A stretch of 64,000 nt of DNA from Kineosporia corallincola (GCF_018499875.1 NZ_JAHBAY010000007.1:1-64000), one strand, 5' to 3'. Positions 17,344 to 27,096 are shown, counted from the first letter of the stretch. Numbers and translations are program-made. The notes: generated by a model not told the origin, from the sequence alone.

Positions 17344-19077
17344 TCAGAACGGGGGTTCGTCGTCTTCGGTGGTGGGGGGAAGGCGGGTGAAGACGCTGGC
17401 GCGTGGCGCCGCGGATGACGACTGCGGTGGGGCAGCCAGGTCTTCGGCATTGCACTCGGACTGCCGGGTGGCCCAGGCCGGGAACGGGAACTCGATGGCC
17501 AGCGGCACCGGAATCTCGGGCTGGGTGACGAACATCGTGCCGGGTTTGGCCAGCGTGGCCCGCTGCCGCTGGGACGGCGGCAGGAAGCCGTACTCCGGCC
17601 GCCCGGCCTCGGCCGGGTCGAGCCGACCGACCACCTTGATGCTGCTGTTGCTGATGATCCGCCGTTCCACCTCGCTGGCGGTCTGCTGCGCGCCGATCAG
17701 GATGATGCCCAGCGAGCGCCCGCGTTCGGCGATGTCGAGCAGGGTGTCTTTGATCGGGCTGTTGCCCTCACGCGGCGCGTACTTGTTCAGCTCGTCGATC
17801 ATCGTGAACAGCAGGCTGCCGGTGCCCGCCGCCTCCTTGCGCCGGGTCTCCGCGGCCAGCACCACGCCGACCACGAAGCGCTGCCCGCGCTCCTGGAGGT
17901 TGTGCAGATCGACCACGGTGATCTGCTGCCCCTCGGTGGACACCACCCGCTCGTCGGACTTGGGCAGGTCGCCGCGGATGATCTCGCGCAGCGGCCGCAC
18001 CGACGAGATCAGCCGCCGGATGAAGGCATTGGCGGTGCCCTGCCCGATGGCCGGCCCGGCCCAGGTGCCGCGCGTGGAGTCGTCGCTCAGCTTGTCGACC
18101 ACGAAGTCGACCAGCGCCTCGTAGGTGCGAACGGTGCGGCCCTCGATGGTGACGGCGCCGTCGACCCCCGCGGCCTCCGCCTCGAACCGCAACCGGGACG
18201 CCACGTTGTGCACCACCATCGTGTACTGGTTGCGCTCGTCCTCCACGTCGGCGAACACGTAGGGCAGCAGCCCGTCGGCGCAGAACTCGGCGAGCGTCCA
18301 CCAGAACGCCGACACGCCGCTGGTGCGGCCGGTGACGTGGGGACGCCCGGCAGCGTCTTGCGGGGTGGGCGGGGCGAAGAACCCGACCGAGGCGAACGGT
18401 TCGGCCGGCACGCCGAGCAGGGCGTACTCCTCGCGCAGGCGGTCGTCGAGGCGCACGTTGGTCTTGTCGAGGAACAGCAGGTCTTCGCCCTTGACGCTGA
18501 ACACCAGCGCCTTGGAGTTGCGGCCGCCGCCACCGAGCACGCCGGAGCGAAAGATCGAGTGCATCAGCCAGAGCGCGAAACTGGTCTTGGTGGCGACACC
18601 GGAGATACCGCTGATGGACACGTGGGCGCCGCGCACGCCGTTGAGGAACTCCAGGTTGAGGAAGACCGGCAGACCGTCGCGCCCCAGCCCGACCGGCACC
18701 TTCTGGTCCATCTGGTCGAAGTACAGCGCGCGGGCACGTTCGTCGCCCTGCGCCCGCCGGGCCTGCGACCCGGGCAGCGGCGGCACGTACACCTCCGGGT
18801 CGACCCGGGTGGTGGTGATCTCGGCGATCTCCTGCACCTGCGCGGGCAGCACGCCGTCGGCGATGAGGAACACGTCGGAACCGAAACTGGCGCCCTCGTG
18901 CCGCGACCGCACCTCGGTGACGATGCCCGAGGTCATCACCGGGCCGACCCCGGGCAGGGTGCGCTGGGTGACCACCACGTCGTCGAGCTGGAGATAGGCG
19001 TCAGGCCCGACCGCGACGGCGAACTTCAGCGGCGTGGAGTCTTCCGTACCGACGACCAGCCCGACCGCGTCACTCAC
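17344..19077 (-). CDS. herA: HerA-like hexameric DNA translocase ATPase
   Basis: The 577-residue protein begins with a beta-barrel-like region (about 10-90), the HAS-barrel found in HerA. It has the HerA-type Walker A variant SISGISGVATKTSF (about residue 150), Walker B LLFTMIDELNKYAP and the sensor region IILIGAQQTASEVERRI, then GRLDP. Such FtsK/HerA-clade ATPases pump double-stranded DNA through a hexamer and activate NurA. The GTG start has AAGGGG 8 nt upstream. It heads the operon herA-sbcD-sbcC-nurA-HTH_42. The C-terminal 50 residues are an acidic, Pro/Ser-rich tail. A generic DUF87 ATPase is the only alternative name. Confidence 0.85.
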   Translation of the reverse strand: MSDAVGLVVGTEDSTPLKFAVAVGPDAYLQLDDVVVTQRTLPGVGPVMTSGIVTEVRSRHEGASFGSDVFLIADGVLPAQVQEIAEITTTRVDPEVYVPPLPGSQARRAQGDERARALYFDQMDQKVPVGLGRDGLPVFLNLEFLNGVRGAHVSISGISGVATKTSFALWLMHSIFRSGVLGGGGRNSKALVFSVKGEDLLFLDKTNVRLDDRLREEYALLGVPAEPFASVGFFAPPTPQDAAGRPHVTGRTSGVSAFWWTLAEFCADGLLPYVFADVEDERNQYTMVVHNVASRLRFEAEAAGVDGAVTIEGRTVRTYEALVDFVVDKLSDDSTRGTWAGPAIGQGTANAFIRRLISSVRPLREIIRGDLPKSDERVVSTEGQQITVVDLHNLQERGQRFVVGVVLAAETRRKEAAGTGSLLFTMIDELNKYAPREGNSPIKDTLLDIAERGRSLGIILIGAQQTASEVERRIISNSSIKVVGRLDPAEAGRPEYGFLPPSQRQRATLAKPGTMFVTQPEIPVPLAIEFPFPAWATRQSECNAEDLAAPPQSSSAAPRASVFTRLPPTTEDDEPPF

Positions 19078-19094
19078 TGGTGAACCCCTTTTCG

Positions 19095-19130
19095 CCTGCT
19101 CGACGACCTGCTCGACGACTTGCTCGATGC
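19095..19130. repeat. Three tandem 12-bp repeats upstream of herA
   Basis: CCTGCTCGACGA occurs at 19095-19106 and 19107-19118, followed by a diverged third copy to 19130. It lies 18 bp upstream of the herA-like GTG, inside the divergent promoter region shared with the DinB-like gene. Confidence 0.7.
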
Positions 19131-19261
19131 GATGCGGACCCGGTGCGGAACCGATCGGGCAGCAGCCTAGGGAAGCCCACCGACAAGATGACCCCGACCC
19201 ACCGGAACCCGGCCCGCCGAAAGGGACAATCGGGACGCGGTGACGAAGTAGTGTGGGTCAC

Positions 19262-19747
19262 ATGACCGGTCCGGAGACCCCTCTTCTGCTGTCCTACCTG
19301 AACGGTCAGCGTGACCACGTGCTCGGCATCCTCGACGGCCTCGACGACGACCAGTTGCGGCGTCCTGTGCTGCCGTCCGGCTGGTCCTGCCTCTCCCTGG
19401 TGCACCACCTGGCCGAGGACGTGGAGCGGTTCTGGTTCCAGGGGGTGGTGGCCGGGCTCAGGGAGGCCCAGGGGTCCGACGACGAGCCGGACGGCTGGCA
19501 GGTTCCGGAGGGGGTTTCGCCGTCCTCGGTTCTGGACCTCTACCGCACCCGCGTGGCCGAGTCGAACCGGATCATCGCCGCCACGCCGTTCGGCACCCCA
19601 CCGGCCTGGACCCCGCCGTACTTCCCGAACCCGCACCGCGACCTGACCCAGACGATGCTCCACGTGCTCACCGAGACCTCCTGCCACGCCGGTCATCTCG
19701 ATGCGGTGCGGGAACTGATCGACGGACGCCGGTGGCTGGTGCTGTGA
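19262..19747 (+). CDS. DinB-like DUF664 protein
   Basis: This 161-residue four-helix-bundle protein is of the DinB/DUF664 (mycothiol-dependent maleylpyruvate isomerase-like) fold. The histidines expected to hold a divalent metal are in LVHHLAEDVERFW (residues about 44-56) and in TETSCHAGHLDAVREL near the C-terminus. Actinobacterial relatives are thought to be thiol-dependent transferases, but the substrate is unknown. The ATG at 19262 is preferred to a GTG 9 bp upstream; neither has a strong ribosome site. It is divergent from the HerA operon. Confidence 0.8.
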   Translation: MTGPETPLLLSYLNGQRDHVLGILDGLDDDQLRRPVLPSGWSCLSLVHHLAEDVERFWFQGVVAGLREAQGSDDEPDGWQVPEGVSPSSVLDLYRTRVAESNRIIAATPFGTPPAWTPPYFPNPHRDLTQTMLHVLTETSCHAGHLDAVRELIDGRRWLVL

Positions 19748-19774
19748 CCTCCGGAGAGTCTGGGGGCAGCGGGT

Positions 19775-22180
19775 TCAGGAGGAGTGCTCCTCGTCCCAGA
19801 TCAGGGCCTGTCGGTAGGTCGGGTGCTGGAACCGATGGCCGAAACCCTGTCGCCGCAGGATGCCTACGGATGTCAGCTGCGTCAGGAAATACTCCAGACG
19901 CCAGGGCATCTGGCCGGTGGCCACCAACCACAGATGACCGATGGCGAACGACGGCCAGGCTGAATTGAACCCGGCGACGACCAGTCCGATCAGAGCCCCG
20001 AAGAACAAGCCGATCAGCGGGTGGAGCACGAAGACCCGAGGCTGGTCGTAGTCGTTGATGGTCGAGGCCAGGTCCGGGGCGAACCTGTTCAGCAGGATCG
20101 TCGCGGTGGTTGCAGTGGCCGCGATACTGGCGATGATCCACGCAGCTGTCTGACGGTCCGCGGAAAGGGTCGCCGTTCTGGTCGACCCGGAACCGTTCTT
20201 CAGCGGTGCCGCAAGCCGGCGGATCACCCCGCCGACGATACCCACCGGAACGCCCACGACCACACCGAACAACAGGCCCAGCGTCACGCCGTAGGCCGGA
20301 TCGAAGCGGAGTGCTCCCCCCAGCCCGCCGGCGAGTCCGACGGCCATCGCGGAGACCAGCCCGCTGATGTACAGCCCTGGGATCCAGCCCTTGCGCGGCC
20401 CTCGCTTGAGCTGCACCGAAGAGGGCCGCAGGACTTGCCCAGACGGCAGTAGCAGGGAGGCAGCAACCGTGGCCACGGCCGCGCCGAGGGACCCGGAGAC
20501 CAGAATGCTCGTGAAGTCTCGGTACGGATCGTCGAAAGAAATTGCTCGGCAGACCATCTCGGTGGCTGAGGCGGTGCCTGCCCCGATCCCGGCCACGGCC
20601 GCTGCTGTCTTCCAGCGTTTCTTGCCCACGAGCCAAGGGCGCAGGCCGAGCAGCAGTGCAGCGGTCGAGGTGATTTCGGTGGTGTCGGCGAGAGCCTGTT
20701 GCCAGGGATGCAGCGTCATTGCGGTCCCGCCCACGCCGACGGCAACGACGGCGACCGCACTGAGCAGAGCACCGCCGGTCAGCCGCACCCCGCGCAGAAC
20801 CCCTGAATAGATTCCCGCCAACAGGCCCAGCACCAACCCTCTGGTGAGACCGACGGGCATGAAGTGGGCCAGAAGATAGCCCGGCACTGCCACCAGGGAT
20901 GCGGCGCCGGTGTACACCGGCGCCGGCACCAGGGAGGACAGGCGCCACCAGAGGAAAGGGGCATCATCCTCGATCTTCCGGGCCAGCAGCGTCAGGTATT
21001 TCTCGGTATCGATACGTCCCAGGTACTCGTGCTTTGCGATGAGGGACCGTGCCTCCCGCCGGGCCAGGCGTTCCCGGAGCGCCGGATCACGCAGTTGCTC
21101 CAGCTCCTGCGGGGCGATCAGGCCGGTGTCGACGGCACTGATCGCCTCGCGCAACTGCTCGGGCGTGCTGATCAGATCGCGCGGGGCCTCGTCCGGCTCA
21201 CCGCGCAGCCACTGGCCGAGGTTCTGCACGAGTCCGCTGGAGTTCCGCGGCAGAGGGGCGCTGACGTATGTGTGCACCTGTTCCCTGTCGAGGTCGTCAA
21301 TCACGTATTGGCCGACGGAGCGGTCAAGTGCTGCCCGCTCATCCGGCACACTTCCGTTCGTCCGGACCGTGACGACGGTGCGGCAGCGGTGCGGAATCGA
21401 GGCCAGGAGCTCGGGCAGTAATGTCACCGGATCCTCGGCCCGGACCTCGTCCAGCCCGTCCAGGATGAGCATCACCTCACCGCCGGACAGCAACTGGTCC
21501 AAGCGGGACATGCCGCGCCGCCGGGGGATCGCACGGGTGGCCGGGTAGGAGATGTCGATCGAATCTGCCATCCAGTCGGTGAACTCCTGGCTCCCAGGAT
21601 TCCAGTAGCCGAGGTCGAGCAGGATCGGGACCGGCAGCTGCCCCTGTTTCAGCAGGCCCAGCCCGGCGAGGGTGGCCACGGTGGTCTTGCCCGCTCCCCG
21701 CCGACCGTGGATGACGGCTCGCCGGGGCAGGCCTTCGCGGAAGAACGTGGCCCATTCCTGCTCGAACTGCTCGGCGGTGAGGACGATGTGCGGTGAGCCG
21801 GAGGCGTGACCGACCGCAGCGGCCGACCGGGCCCGCAGCCGGATTGCCGTGAAGCCTCTTGCCGGGTAGAGGTTTTCCTGCTCGGCGCGGACCTGCCAGA
21901 TGGCCAGTGCATCGGCCCGGATGCCGTCCAGCACATTCTGCGCGGTGCGCGGCGGATGCAGCCGCGGCACCAGGAGCGCGGCGACCTCGAGAACCGCGCC
22001 GAACAGGCCCACGAGAGCGGTCGCCGCGTCCATTCCGCCGAACAGCCCGGCACAGATCAGGGCGATGCCGCCGGCCACGGCCAGAGCGATGGACGTTCGT
22101 CGCCGTCCAGGCAGGAGGCGGAGCGGCGGGGACTCCGGCGGGTCGGAGGTGGGTGGCGGCGACAGTTCGGTGCCAGGCAT
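19775..22180 (-). CDS. NACHT-domain STAND NTPase with multiple membrane segments
   Basis: The 801-residue protein has two N-terminal membrane segments (about 29-48 and 52-73). A NACHT NTPase follows, with Walker A GRRGAGKTT at 159-167 and Walker B VMLILDGLDEVRAED at 236-250. From about residue 430 there are roughly ten more hydrophobic segments. The ATG at 22178-22180 has GAAGGA a few bases upstream; the longer frame to 22753 is antisense to the NB-ARC gene. NACHT proteins are signalling switches, and many bacterial ones sense phage or stress. Placing the switch between membrane regions suggests the output acts at the membrane. It is divergent from another STAND NTPase, so the pair may work together. 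Confidence 0.85.
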   Translation of the reverse strand: MPGTELSPPPTSDPPESPPLRLLPGRRRTSIALAVAGGIALICAGLFGGMDAATALVGLFGAVLEVAALLVPRLHPPRTAQNVLDGIRADALAIWQVRAEQENLYPARGFTAIRLRARSAAAVGHASGSPHIVLTAEQFEQEWATFFREGLPRRAVIHGRRGAGKTTVATLAGLGLLKQGQLPVPILLDLGYWNPGSQEFTDWMADSIDISYPATRAIPRRRGMSRLDQLLSGGEVMLILDGLDEVRAEDPVTLLPELLASIPHRCRTVVTVRTNGSVPDERAALDRSVGQYVIDDLDREQVHTYVSAPLPRNSSGLVQNLGQWLRGEPDEAPRDLISTPEQLREAISAVDTGLIAPQELEQLRDPALRERLARREARSLIAKHEYLGRIDTEKYLTLLARKIEDDAPFLWWRLSSLVPAPVYTGAASLVAVPGYLLAHFMPVGLTRGLVLGLLAGIYSGVLRGVRLTGGALLSAVAVVAVGVGGTAMTLHPWQQALADTTEITSTAALLLGLRPWLVGKKRWKTAAAVAGIGAGTASATEMVCRAISFDDPYRDFTSILVSGSLGAAVATVAASLLLPSGQVLRPSSVQLKRGPRKGWIPGLYISGLVSAMAVGLAGGLGGALRFDPAYGVTLGLLFGVVVGVPVGIVGGVIRRLAAPLKNGSGSTRTATLSADRQTAAWIIASIAATATTATILLNRFAPDLASTINDYDQPRVFVLHPLIGLFFGALIGLVVAGFNSAWPSFAIGHLWLVATGQMPWRLEYFLTQLTSVGILRRQGFGHRFQHPTYRQALIWDEEHSS

Positions 22181-22273
22181 CGCGTTTCCTTCGGCTTCTT
22201 CCGTCGGGAGCGTGGGGCATTCACCAGTGTCACCGGGACCAGCGGTCCGGTCGTACGCCGAGCGCGCTCGTGG

Positions 22274-22312
22274 CCGTACCGTTCCGTACCGCTTTCTCCC
22301 CGGGCGGTACCG
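22274..22312. promoter_or_regulatory. CCGTACCG repeat cluster between divergent STAND NTPase genes
   Basis: CCGTACCG is present at 22274-22281 and again at 22284-22291, one helical turn apart. The 8-bp palindrome CGGTACCG is at 22305-22312. The cluster is midway in the 187-bp gap between the two NTPase starts, close to a possible -10 box TAAGAT at 22324-22329 for the rightward gene. It is a candidate operator for the HTH protein encoded to the right. Confidence 0.45.
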
Positions 22313-22367
22313 GACTAACCGTTTAAGATCATCTCTACGTGAGCGAACCACAGCGGACGGTGTTGCC

Positions 22368-24836
22368 ATGACTTCGGATCTGCCCGACCCCACCCGGATC
22401 GTGGGTGTGTCCGGCTTCCAGGACGCGCTGATCGCTCTGCTGGGACCGGGCAGCCTGGACCAGGTGTCTCGGCGACTGGGCGGCCGGGTCAGCCGCAACG
22501 CCATCGCCAAGTATCGACGCCGTGAACAACTGCCTCGGCAGGACACACTGCGTCTGATCGTGACGCATCTCGATCCGGGCCGCGAAGACGACTGGCATGC
22601 GGCGTGGCTGAGAGTTGGTGGAGCGAAGGGAGTTCCGGCCACTCCGGAGAATGGGTCGGCCAACAGCCTGCCGCTTCCGCCCGACATCTTCTGGGGGCGG
22701 GCGGGGGAAATGCTCCTGCTGGAGGAGACCGTGCTGTCGGGGCGCTGGGCCAATGCGCTGCTGCACGGCGTGGGAGGGGTCGGAAAGACGGCAGTGGCCG
22801 TGCAGCTCGCCTACCAGGTGCGCGACCGGTTCCCTGGCGGTTGCCACTACGTCGACCTGCTCGGGTATTCCGGCGCGGGGCAGCGGCCCAGTACCTACCA
22901 GGTGGCCGGTCGGCTGCTCCGGGATGCACAGGGTGACCAGGTTCTCCTCGCGGACGATCAGGAGGTGCGGTTCCGGCAGTACCGTACCTGGCTGGACGAA
23001 TCCGCCGCTCTTGTCGTCCTCGACAACGTCGGTTCCCTGGAAGACGTGGCGCCCTTGCTGGCCTCCGGAGCAGGGGCCGGCCGGGTGTTGCTCACCAGCC
23101 GGAACGATCTGGGGCTGCCCGGTACCACCCCGTTCGGGCTGGACCGTCTCGAATCCCAGGCAGCGGAGAGGGTTTTACGAGAACTCCTGCCTGTCGGTCG
23201 ACTAGCCGGTGTTGACGGTGCGCTGGGCAGGATCGTCGGGTTGAGTGACGGCCTGCCCCTGGTCCTGCGTCTGCTGGCGGCGCACCTGGTGACGAACCCG
23301 GCCCTAGCCGTGGCCGAGCTGGTCGAACGTCTCGTTGACGAGCACCGGCGCCTGGCGGGTGAGAACGCCGCAGAGCGCGCGGTGCGCGCGGCTTTCAAGC
23401 TGGTGCACGGTGATCTCACCGAGGATGAGCAACAAGCGTTCGCGGTGCTGGCCGTCATGCCCGGCACGGACACCGATACCGAGCGTGCCGCCGCGGCGAT
23501 GGCTCAGGACCCGTCCGTCGTGGAGCCGGTACTGGAACGGTTCCTTGAGCTGGGGCTGCTGATCCAGCGGACCGAGGGTCGCTACCGGATGCACGATCTC
23601 ATCAGTGCCTTCGGTCAGGAACTACCCGGGTCCGCGCCACGGCTGCGGAAGGAAGTCCTGGCGCGGCTGCTGGTCTGGACCGTTTCCCGGGCGGACGCCC
23701 ACTCGGAAAGCATGTTCACCTTCAGTGCGGGAAATCCGAGTCCGGCCCGTGAGGCTGCACGCATGTGGTTCGCCGCCGAACGCGCGAATCTGGTCGCCAC
23801 CGTTCTCATCGCGTCCAGCACCGAGCAGCACCGGGCAGTGCTGAGGTTGGGTGAAGCGCTACGCCGCCCGCTGTTCGGTTCGGCTCGCTATCCGGACTCG
23901 GTTCAGGTCGCGGACCTCTGCATCCGTGCGGCACAGGCCGTCGGCAACACCCGGGCCGTCGCCGAGGCGCTGGTCGCGCGTGGGCAGGCCCTGATGAAGC
24001 TCGGGCGGCTGGGTCCGGGCCGAGCCGCCTTCGAAGAGGCACTGCACCACTATGAGGAGTCGGGCGACGACGGGGGTCGGGCCAGGCTGCTGAAAGAACT
24101 GGGCAACATCGCCTGGCACGAGAACAACTATCACCAGGCCAGAAGGCTGTATCAGCTGGCGTACGAGGTACAGGAAAGGATCGGCGACCGGGCCGGTGCC
24201 GCGGTGTCGCTGCGCAATGTCGGGGCGGTCTATCAGCAGCTCGGTGAGCATGAGGAAGCCCTCAGGCGTTATCGGGAGGCATTGGAGGTGCACCGCGGTA
24301 TCCATGACGCCGTGGGCATGGCTCAGACACTGAACAATCTCGCGCTGACCCATGAGCGGATGGGGGAGCTAGGGCTCGCCCAGGCCGAGGTGGAGGAGGC
24401 GCAGGAGCTCGCGCACGAGCTCGACGATCCCGGAATCCTCAGTTCGGTCTTCACCAACCTGGGAAACATCAGCAGCCGGCTGGGACGTCACCGCGAGGCG
24501 TCGGAGTTGCTGAAGGAGGCAGTGGACCAGGCCCGTTCGGCCGGCTCGCCGCATCTGGAGGTGGAGGCGCTCAACTGTCTGGGTGATGTCTACCGAGCCC
24601 AGGGGGACCCGCAACGAGCCCTGCTGTGTCATCTGGAGGCTCTGGAGCGTAATGAGATGCAGGACCGTTACGAGGCGGGGCATGCTTACGAGGGAATCGC
24701 CACCGTCCATGCGGATCTTGGTGACCGCCGCGCGGCCCGTGAGAATGCCGCACGCGCTGTCGCCCGGTACGAGACCCTTGATGTCACAGTAGATCTCGAG
24801 CGAGCGCGCAAATTGCTGGAATCGTTGAAAGGCTGA
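22368..24836 (+). CDS. HTH / NB-ARC / TPR STAND regulator
   Basis: The product is 822 residues. An N-terminal domain of about 70 residues looks DNA-binding (LDQVSRRLGGRVSRNAIAKY). The NB-ARC NTPase has Walker A GVGGVGKT at 134-141, Walker B ALVVLDNV and GLPLVL. A winged-helix linker ends at YRMHDLISAFGQ. From about 520 a run of some seven TPRs follows (for example AVSLRNVGAVYQQLGEHEEA). Actinobacterial proteins of this plan are ATP-dependent regulators (AfsR/SARP relatives without the BTAD domain) or immune-type sensors. The ATG at 22368 is chosen because the domain starts there; the ORF upstream to 21900 is antisense to the NACHT gene. Confidence 0.88.
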   Translation: MTSDLPDPTRIVGVSGFQDALIALLGPGSLDQVSRRLGGRVSRNAIAKYRRREQLPRQDTLRLIVTHLDPGREDDWHAAWLRVGGAKGVPATPENGSANSLPLPPDIFWGRAGEMLLLEETVLSGRWANALLHGVGGVGKTAVAVQLAYQVRDRFPGGCHYVDLLGYSGAGQRPSTYQVAGRLLRDAQGDQVLLADDQEVRFRQYRTWLDESAALVVLDNVGSLEDVAPLLASGAGAGRVLLTSRNDLGLPGTTPFGLDRLESQAAERVLRELLPVGRLAGVDGALGRIVGLSDGLPLVLRLLAAHLVTNPALAVAELVERLVDEHRRLAGENAAERAVRAAFKLVHGDLTEDEQQAFAVLAVMPGTDTDTERAAAAMAQDPSVVEPVLERFLELGLLIQRTEGRYRMHDLISAFGQELPGSAPRLRKEVLARLLVWTVSRADAHSESMFTFSAGNPSPAREAARMWFAAERANLVATVLIASSTEQHRAVLRLGEALRRPLFGSARYPDSVQVADLCIRAAQAVGNTRAVAEALVARGQALMKLGRLGPGRAAFEEALHHYEESGDDGGRARLLKELGNIAWHENNYHQARRLYQLAYEVQERIGDRAGAAVSLRNVGAVYQQLGEHEEALRRYREALEVHRGIHDAVGMAQTLNNLALTHERMGELGLAQAEVEEAQELAHELDDPGILSSVFTNLGNISSRLGRHREASELLKEAVDQARSAGSPHLEVEALNCLGDVYRAQGDPQRALLCHLEALERNEMQDRYEAGHAYEGIATVHADLGDRRAARENAARAVARYETLDVTVDLERARKLLESLKG

Positions 24837-24838
24837 CC

Positions 24839-26893
24839 TCAGCCCCAGTTTTTGCCCGGCCACCACCAGTTCACCGGTCCTAGGGCTGCCACCAGGGCCG
24901 GCGCCAGCACACCGCGCACGATGGTCGCGTCGATGATGATGCCCAGGGCCAGCCCGGTGGCCAGGATCTTCACGTCCGTGGTGGGAATCTGGCTGAGCGA
25001 CACGAACGCCAGGAACAGGATCAGCGCGGCGCTGCTGACCAGCCGCCCGGTGCGGGCCACGCCGTGCACGGTGGCCTCGTCGGTGCTGTGGCCGGCGTCG
25101 TGCTCCTCCTTGATCCGCGAGAGCAGGAACACCTCGTAGTCCATCGACAGGCCGAACAGGAAGGCGAAGATGGCGATCGGCAGCCAGACCGTCAGCGCGC
25201 CCGCGGGATCCCGGTCGAACAGCAGACCGGTGCCGTGGCCGCCCTGCCAGATGAACACCGTCACCCCGAACGCGGCCCCGAGCGAGATCACGTTCAGTAG
25301 AAGGGCTTTGGCCGGCAGTACGATCGAGCGCAGGGCCACGGCCAGCAGCCCGAACGTGATCGCGACGATGAGCAGCAGGATCCACCAGGCGTCGCCGTAG
25401 ACGCTGGAGACGAAGTCCTCGTCCTGGGCCGGGATCCCGCCGACCCGGGCCCCGAGGTCCTCGGCGGCGTCCCGGATCTGCCGGGCGGTCCTGGCCCCGG
25501 AACGGGAGTTGGCGTCGGTCTGGGTCCACACGTCGATCACGTACTGGCCCTGCTCGGAGCGCCATTCCTCGGGAGCCACGACGCCACCCACACCATCTGT
25601 CGTCTCCAGCTTCTGGACGATGGTGTCCGGCGACGCGGTCAGGATCTCGATGGGGGCGGAGAGTCCCGAGCCCGGGCCCTGCCCGGCCAGCCGCTCGATC
25701 GCCGTGGCGGAGGCCCCCGACCCGGCGGCGAGGGTGTCGTTGGTCGGCTGACCGAGGCGCAGGCCGAAACTGGGCACGGCCATGGCGATCAGCACGAGTG
25801 CGGAGACGATCGCCGACAGCCAGCGGTGCCGTACGACGACAGTGCCGACCCCGCGCCACAGCCTGCTCTCCGGGTCTGTGCTACGACGGTGCGGCCAGGA
25901 CAAATGATGGCCCCCGACCAAGAGCAGCGCGGGCAGCAGGGTGAGCGATGCGGCCACGCTGATCACCGGAATCAGCAGGCCCGTGTATCCGACACTGCGC
26001 ATGAACGGAACCGGCATGGCGATGAGCGCGGCGAGACTGACGGCCACCGTGATGCCCGAGAACAGCACCGACCGCCCGGCCGTCGACATGGCCAGCCGCA
26101 CCGCCTCTTCCGGCGTCGCCCCCTGACCACGTTCCTCACGCCAGCGGGTGACCAGCAGCAGCGCGTAGTCGATGGCGACGCCGAGACCGATCAGGGCCAG
26201 CAGGTACTGCACGACGAACGAGACGTCGGTCAGCCCGGTCAGGCCCCACAGCAGCAGGAAGGTGGTCAGAATGGAGGCGGCGGCGATGATCAGCGGCATC
26301 AGCGCCAGGAACGACCCGAACACCAGCGACAGCACGACGGCCGCCCCGATACCACCGAACAGGGTCTCGACCAGGGCACTTCCGCCGGCATCGTCCTCGG
26401 TGAAGTTCAGCGCGTCCCGCCCTGTCACGCTCACCTGAAGGCCGATCTCCCCGGAGAGCCGCTCGGCCGCCGGACGCAGGGCGGCCAGCGCGGGGGCGTA
26501 CGGCTGCTCGGACTCGACGGGGATCGGATAGACCATGACCACGCCGGTCTTCCGGTCGCCCGACAGCAGGTCCGGGTCGTCGGTATAGGTCGCGACCCGG
26601 GCTCCGGGCACCGTGGCCCGCACCGTCTCGGCGATCGGAGCGGCCGTGTCCGCGGCCACGGTCTCCTGCCCGTTTCCGACCACCAGAAGCACGGGAGCCC
26701 CGATCCCACCCGACCCGAACGTCTTCAGGATGTCGACGTTCGTCTCGTACCCCGGCTGCCCCGGCAACCCGAAGTCGAAACTCAGCCGGTCGGTGGCCCG
26801 CGGCGCGGCGAACCCGCCGAGCGCCGCCAGCACCACCCAGGCGCCCACCACCCACCACCGTCGCGCGATCACCAGGCGGGACAGGACGGTCAT
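24839..26893 (-). CDS. MMPL/RND-family transporter (second copy)
   Basis: This 684-residue transporter has the two-repeat layout of MMPL proteins and two proton-relay motifs, GLGVAIDYALLLVTRWREER and FGLSMDYEVFLLSRIKEE. The start has GGAGG 6 nt upstream. It is only distantly like the MMPL protein at 7628-9868 and shorter by about 60 residues. Its stop is 2 bp from the stop of the convergent NB-ARC gene, with no room for a separate terminator. No regulator gene is adjacent. The substrate, probably a hydrophobic molecule or lipid, is unknown. Confidence 0.9.
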   Translation of the reverse strand: MTVLSRLVIARRWWVVGAWVVLAALGGFAAPRATDRLSFDFGLPGQPGYETNVDILKTFGSGGIGAPVLLVVGNGQETVAADTAAPIAETVRATVPGARVATYTDDPDLLSGDRKTGVVMVYPIPVESEQPYAPALAALRPAAERLSGEIGLQVSVTGRDALNFTEDDAGGSALVETLFGGIGAAVVLSLVFGSFLALMPLIIAAASILTTFLLLWGLTGLTDVSFVVQYLLALIGLGVAIDYALLLVTRWREERGQGATPEEAVRLAMSTAGRSVLFSGITVAVSLAALIAMPVPFMRSVGYTGLLIPVISVAASLTLLPALLLVGGHHLSWPHRRSTDPESRLWRGVGTVVVRHRWLSAIVSALVLIAMAVPSFGLRLGQPTNDTLAAGSGASATAIERLAGQGPGSGLSAPIEILTASPDTIVQKLETTDGVGGVVAPEEWRSEQGQYVIDVWTQTDANSRSGARTARQIRDAAEDLGARVGGIPAQDEDFVSSVYGDAWWILLLIVAITFGLLAVALRSIVLPAKALLLNVISLGAAFGVTVFIWQGGHGTGLLFDRDPAGALTVWLPIAIFAFLFGLSMDYEVFLLSRIKEEHDAGHSTDEATVHGVARTGRLVSSAALILFLAFVSLSQIPTTDVKILATGLALGIIIDATIVRGVLAPALVAALGPVNWWWPGKNWG

Positions 26894-27096
26894 GAGATTC
26901 CTCCGTCGACGTCGGCGGCCAGGGCGGCCCGGGCCGAGATCAGGCCCACACCAGGTGGAACGCTACCGACCCCGGGAGTACCCGTCTGGACAACGTAGGT
27001 GTATCCGTCGGGCACGCCCGTCACCGTGGTCACTCTGTGTCAGACTCGCCCCGAGCTCGGGAACGAGCGAGACATCGAAAGACCAACGGGGGAGAC

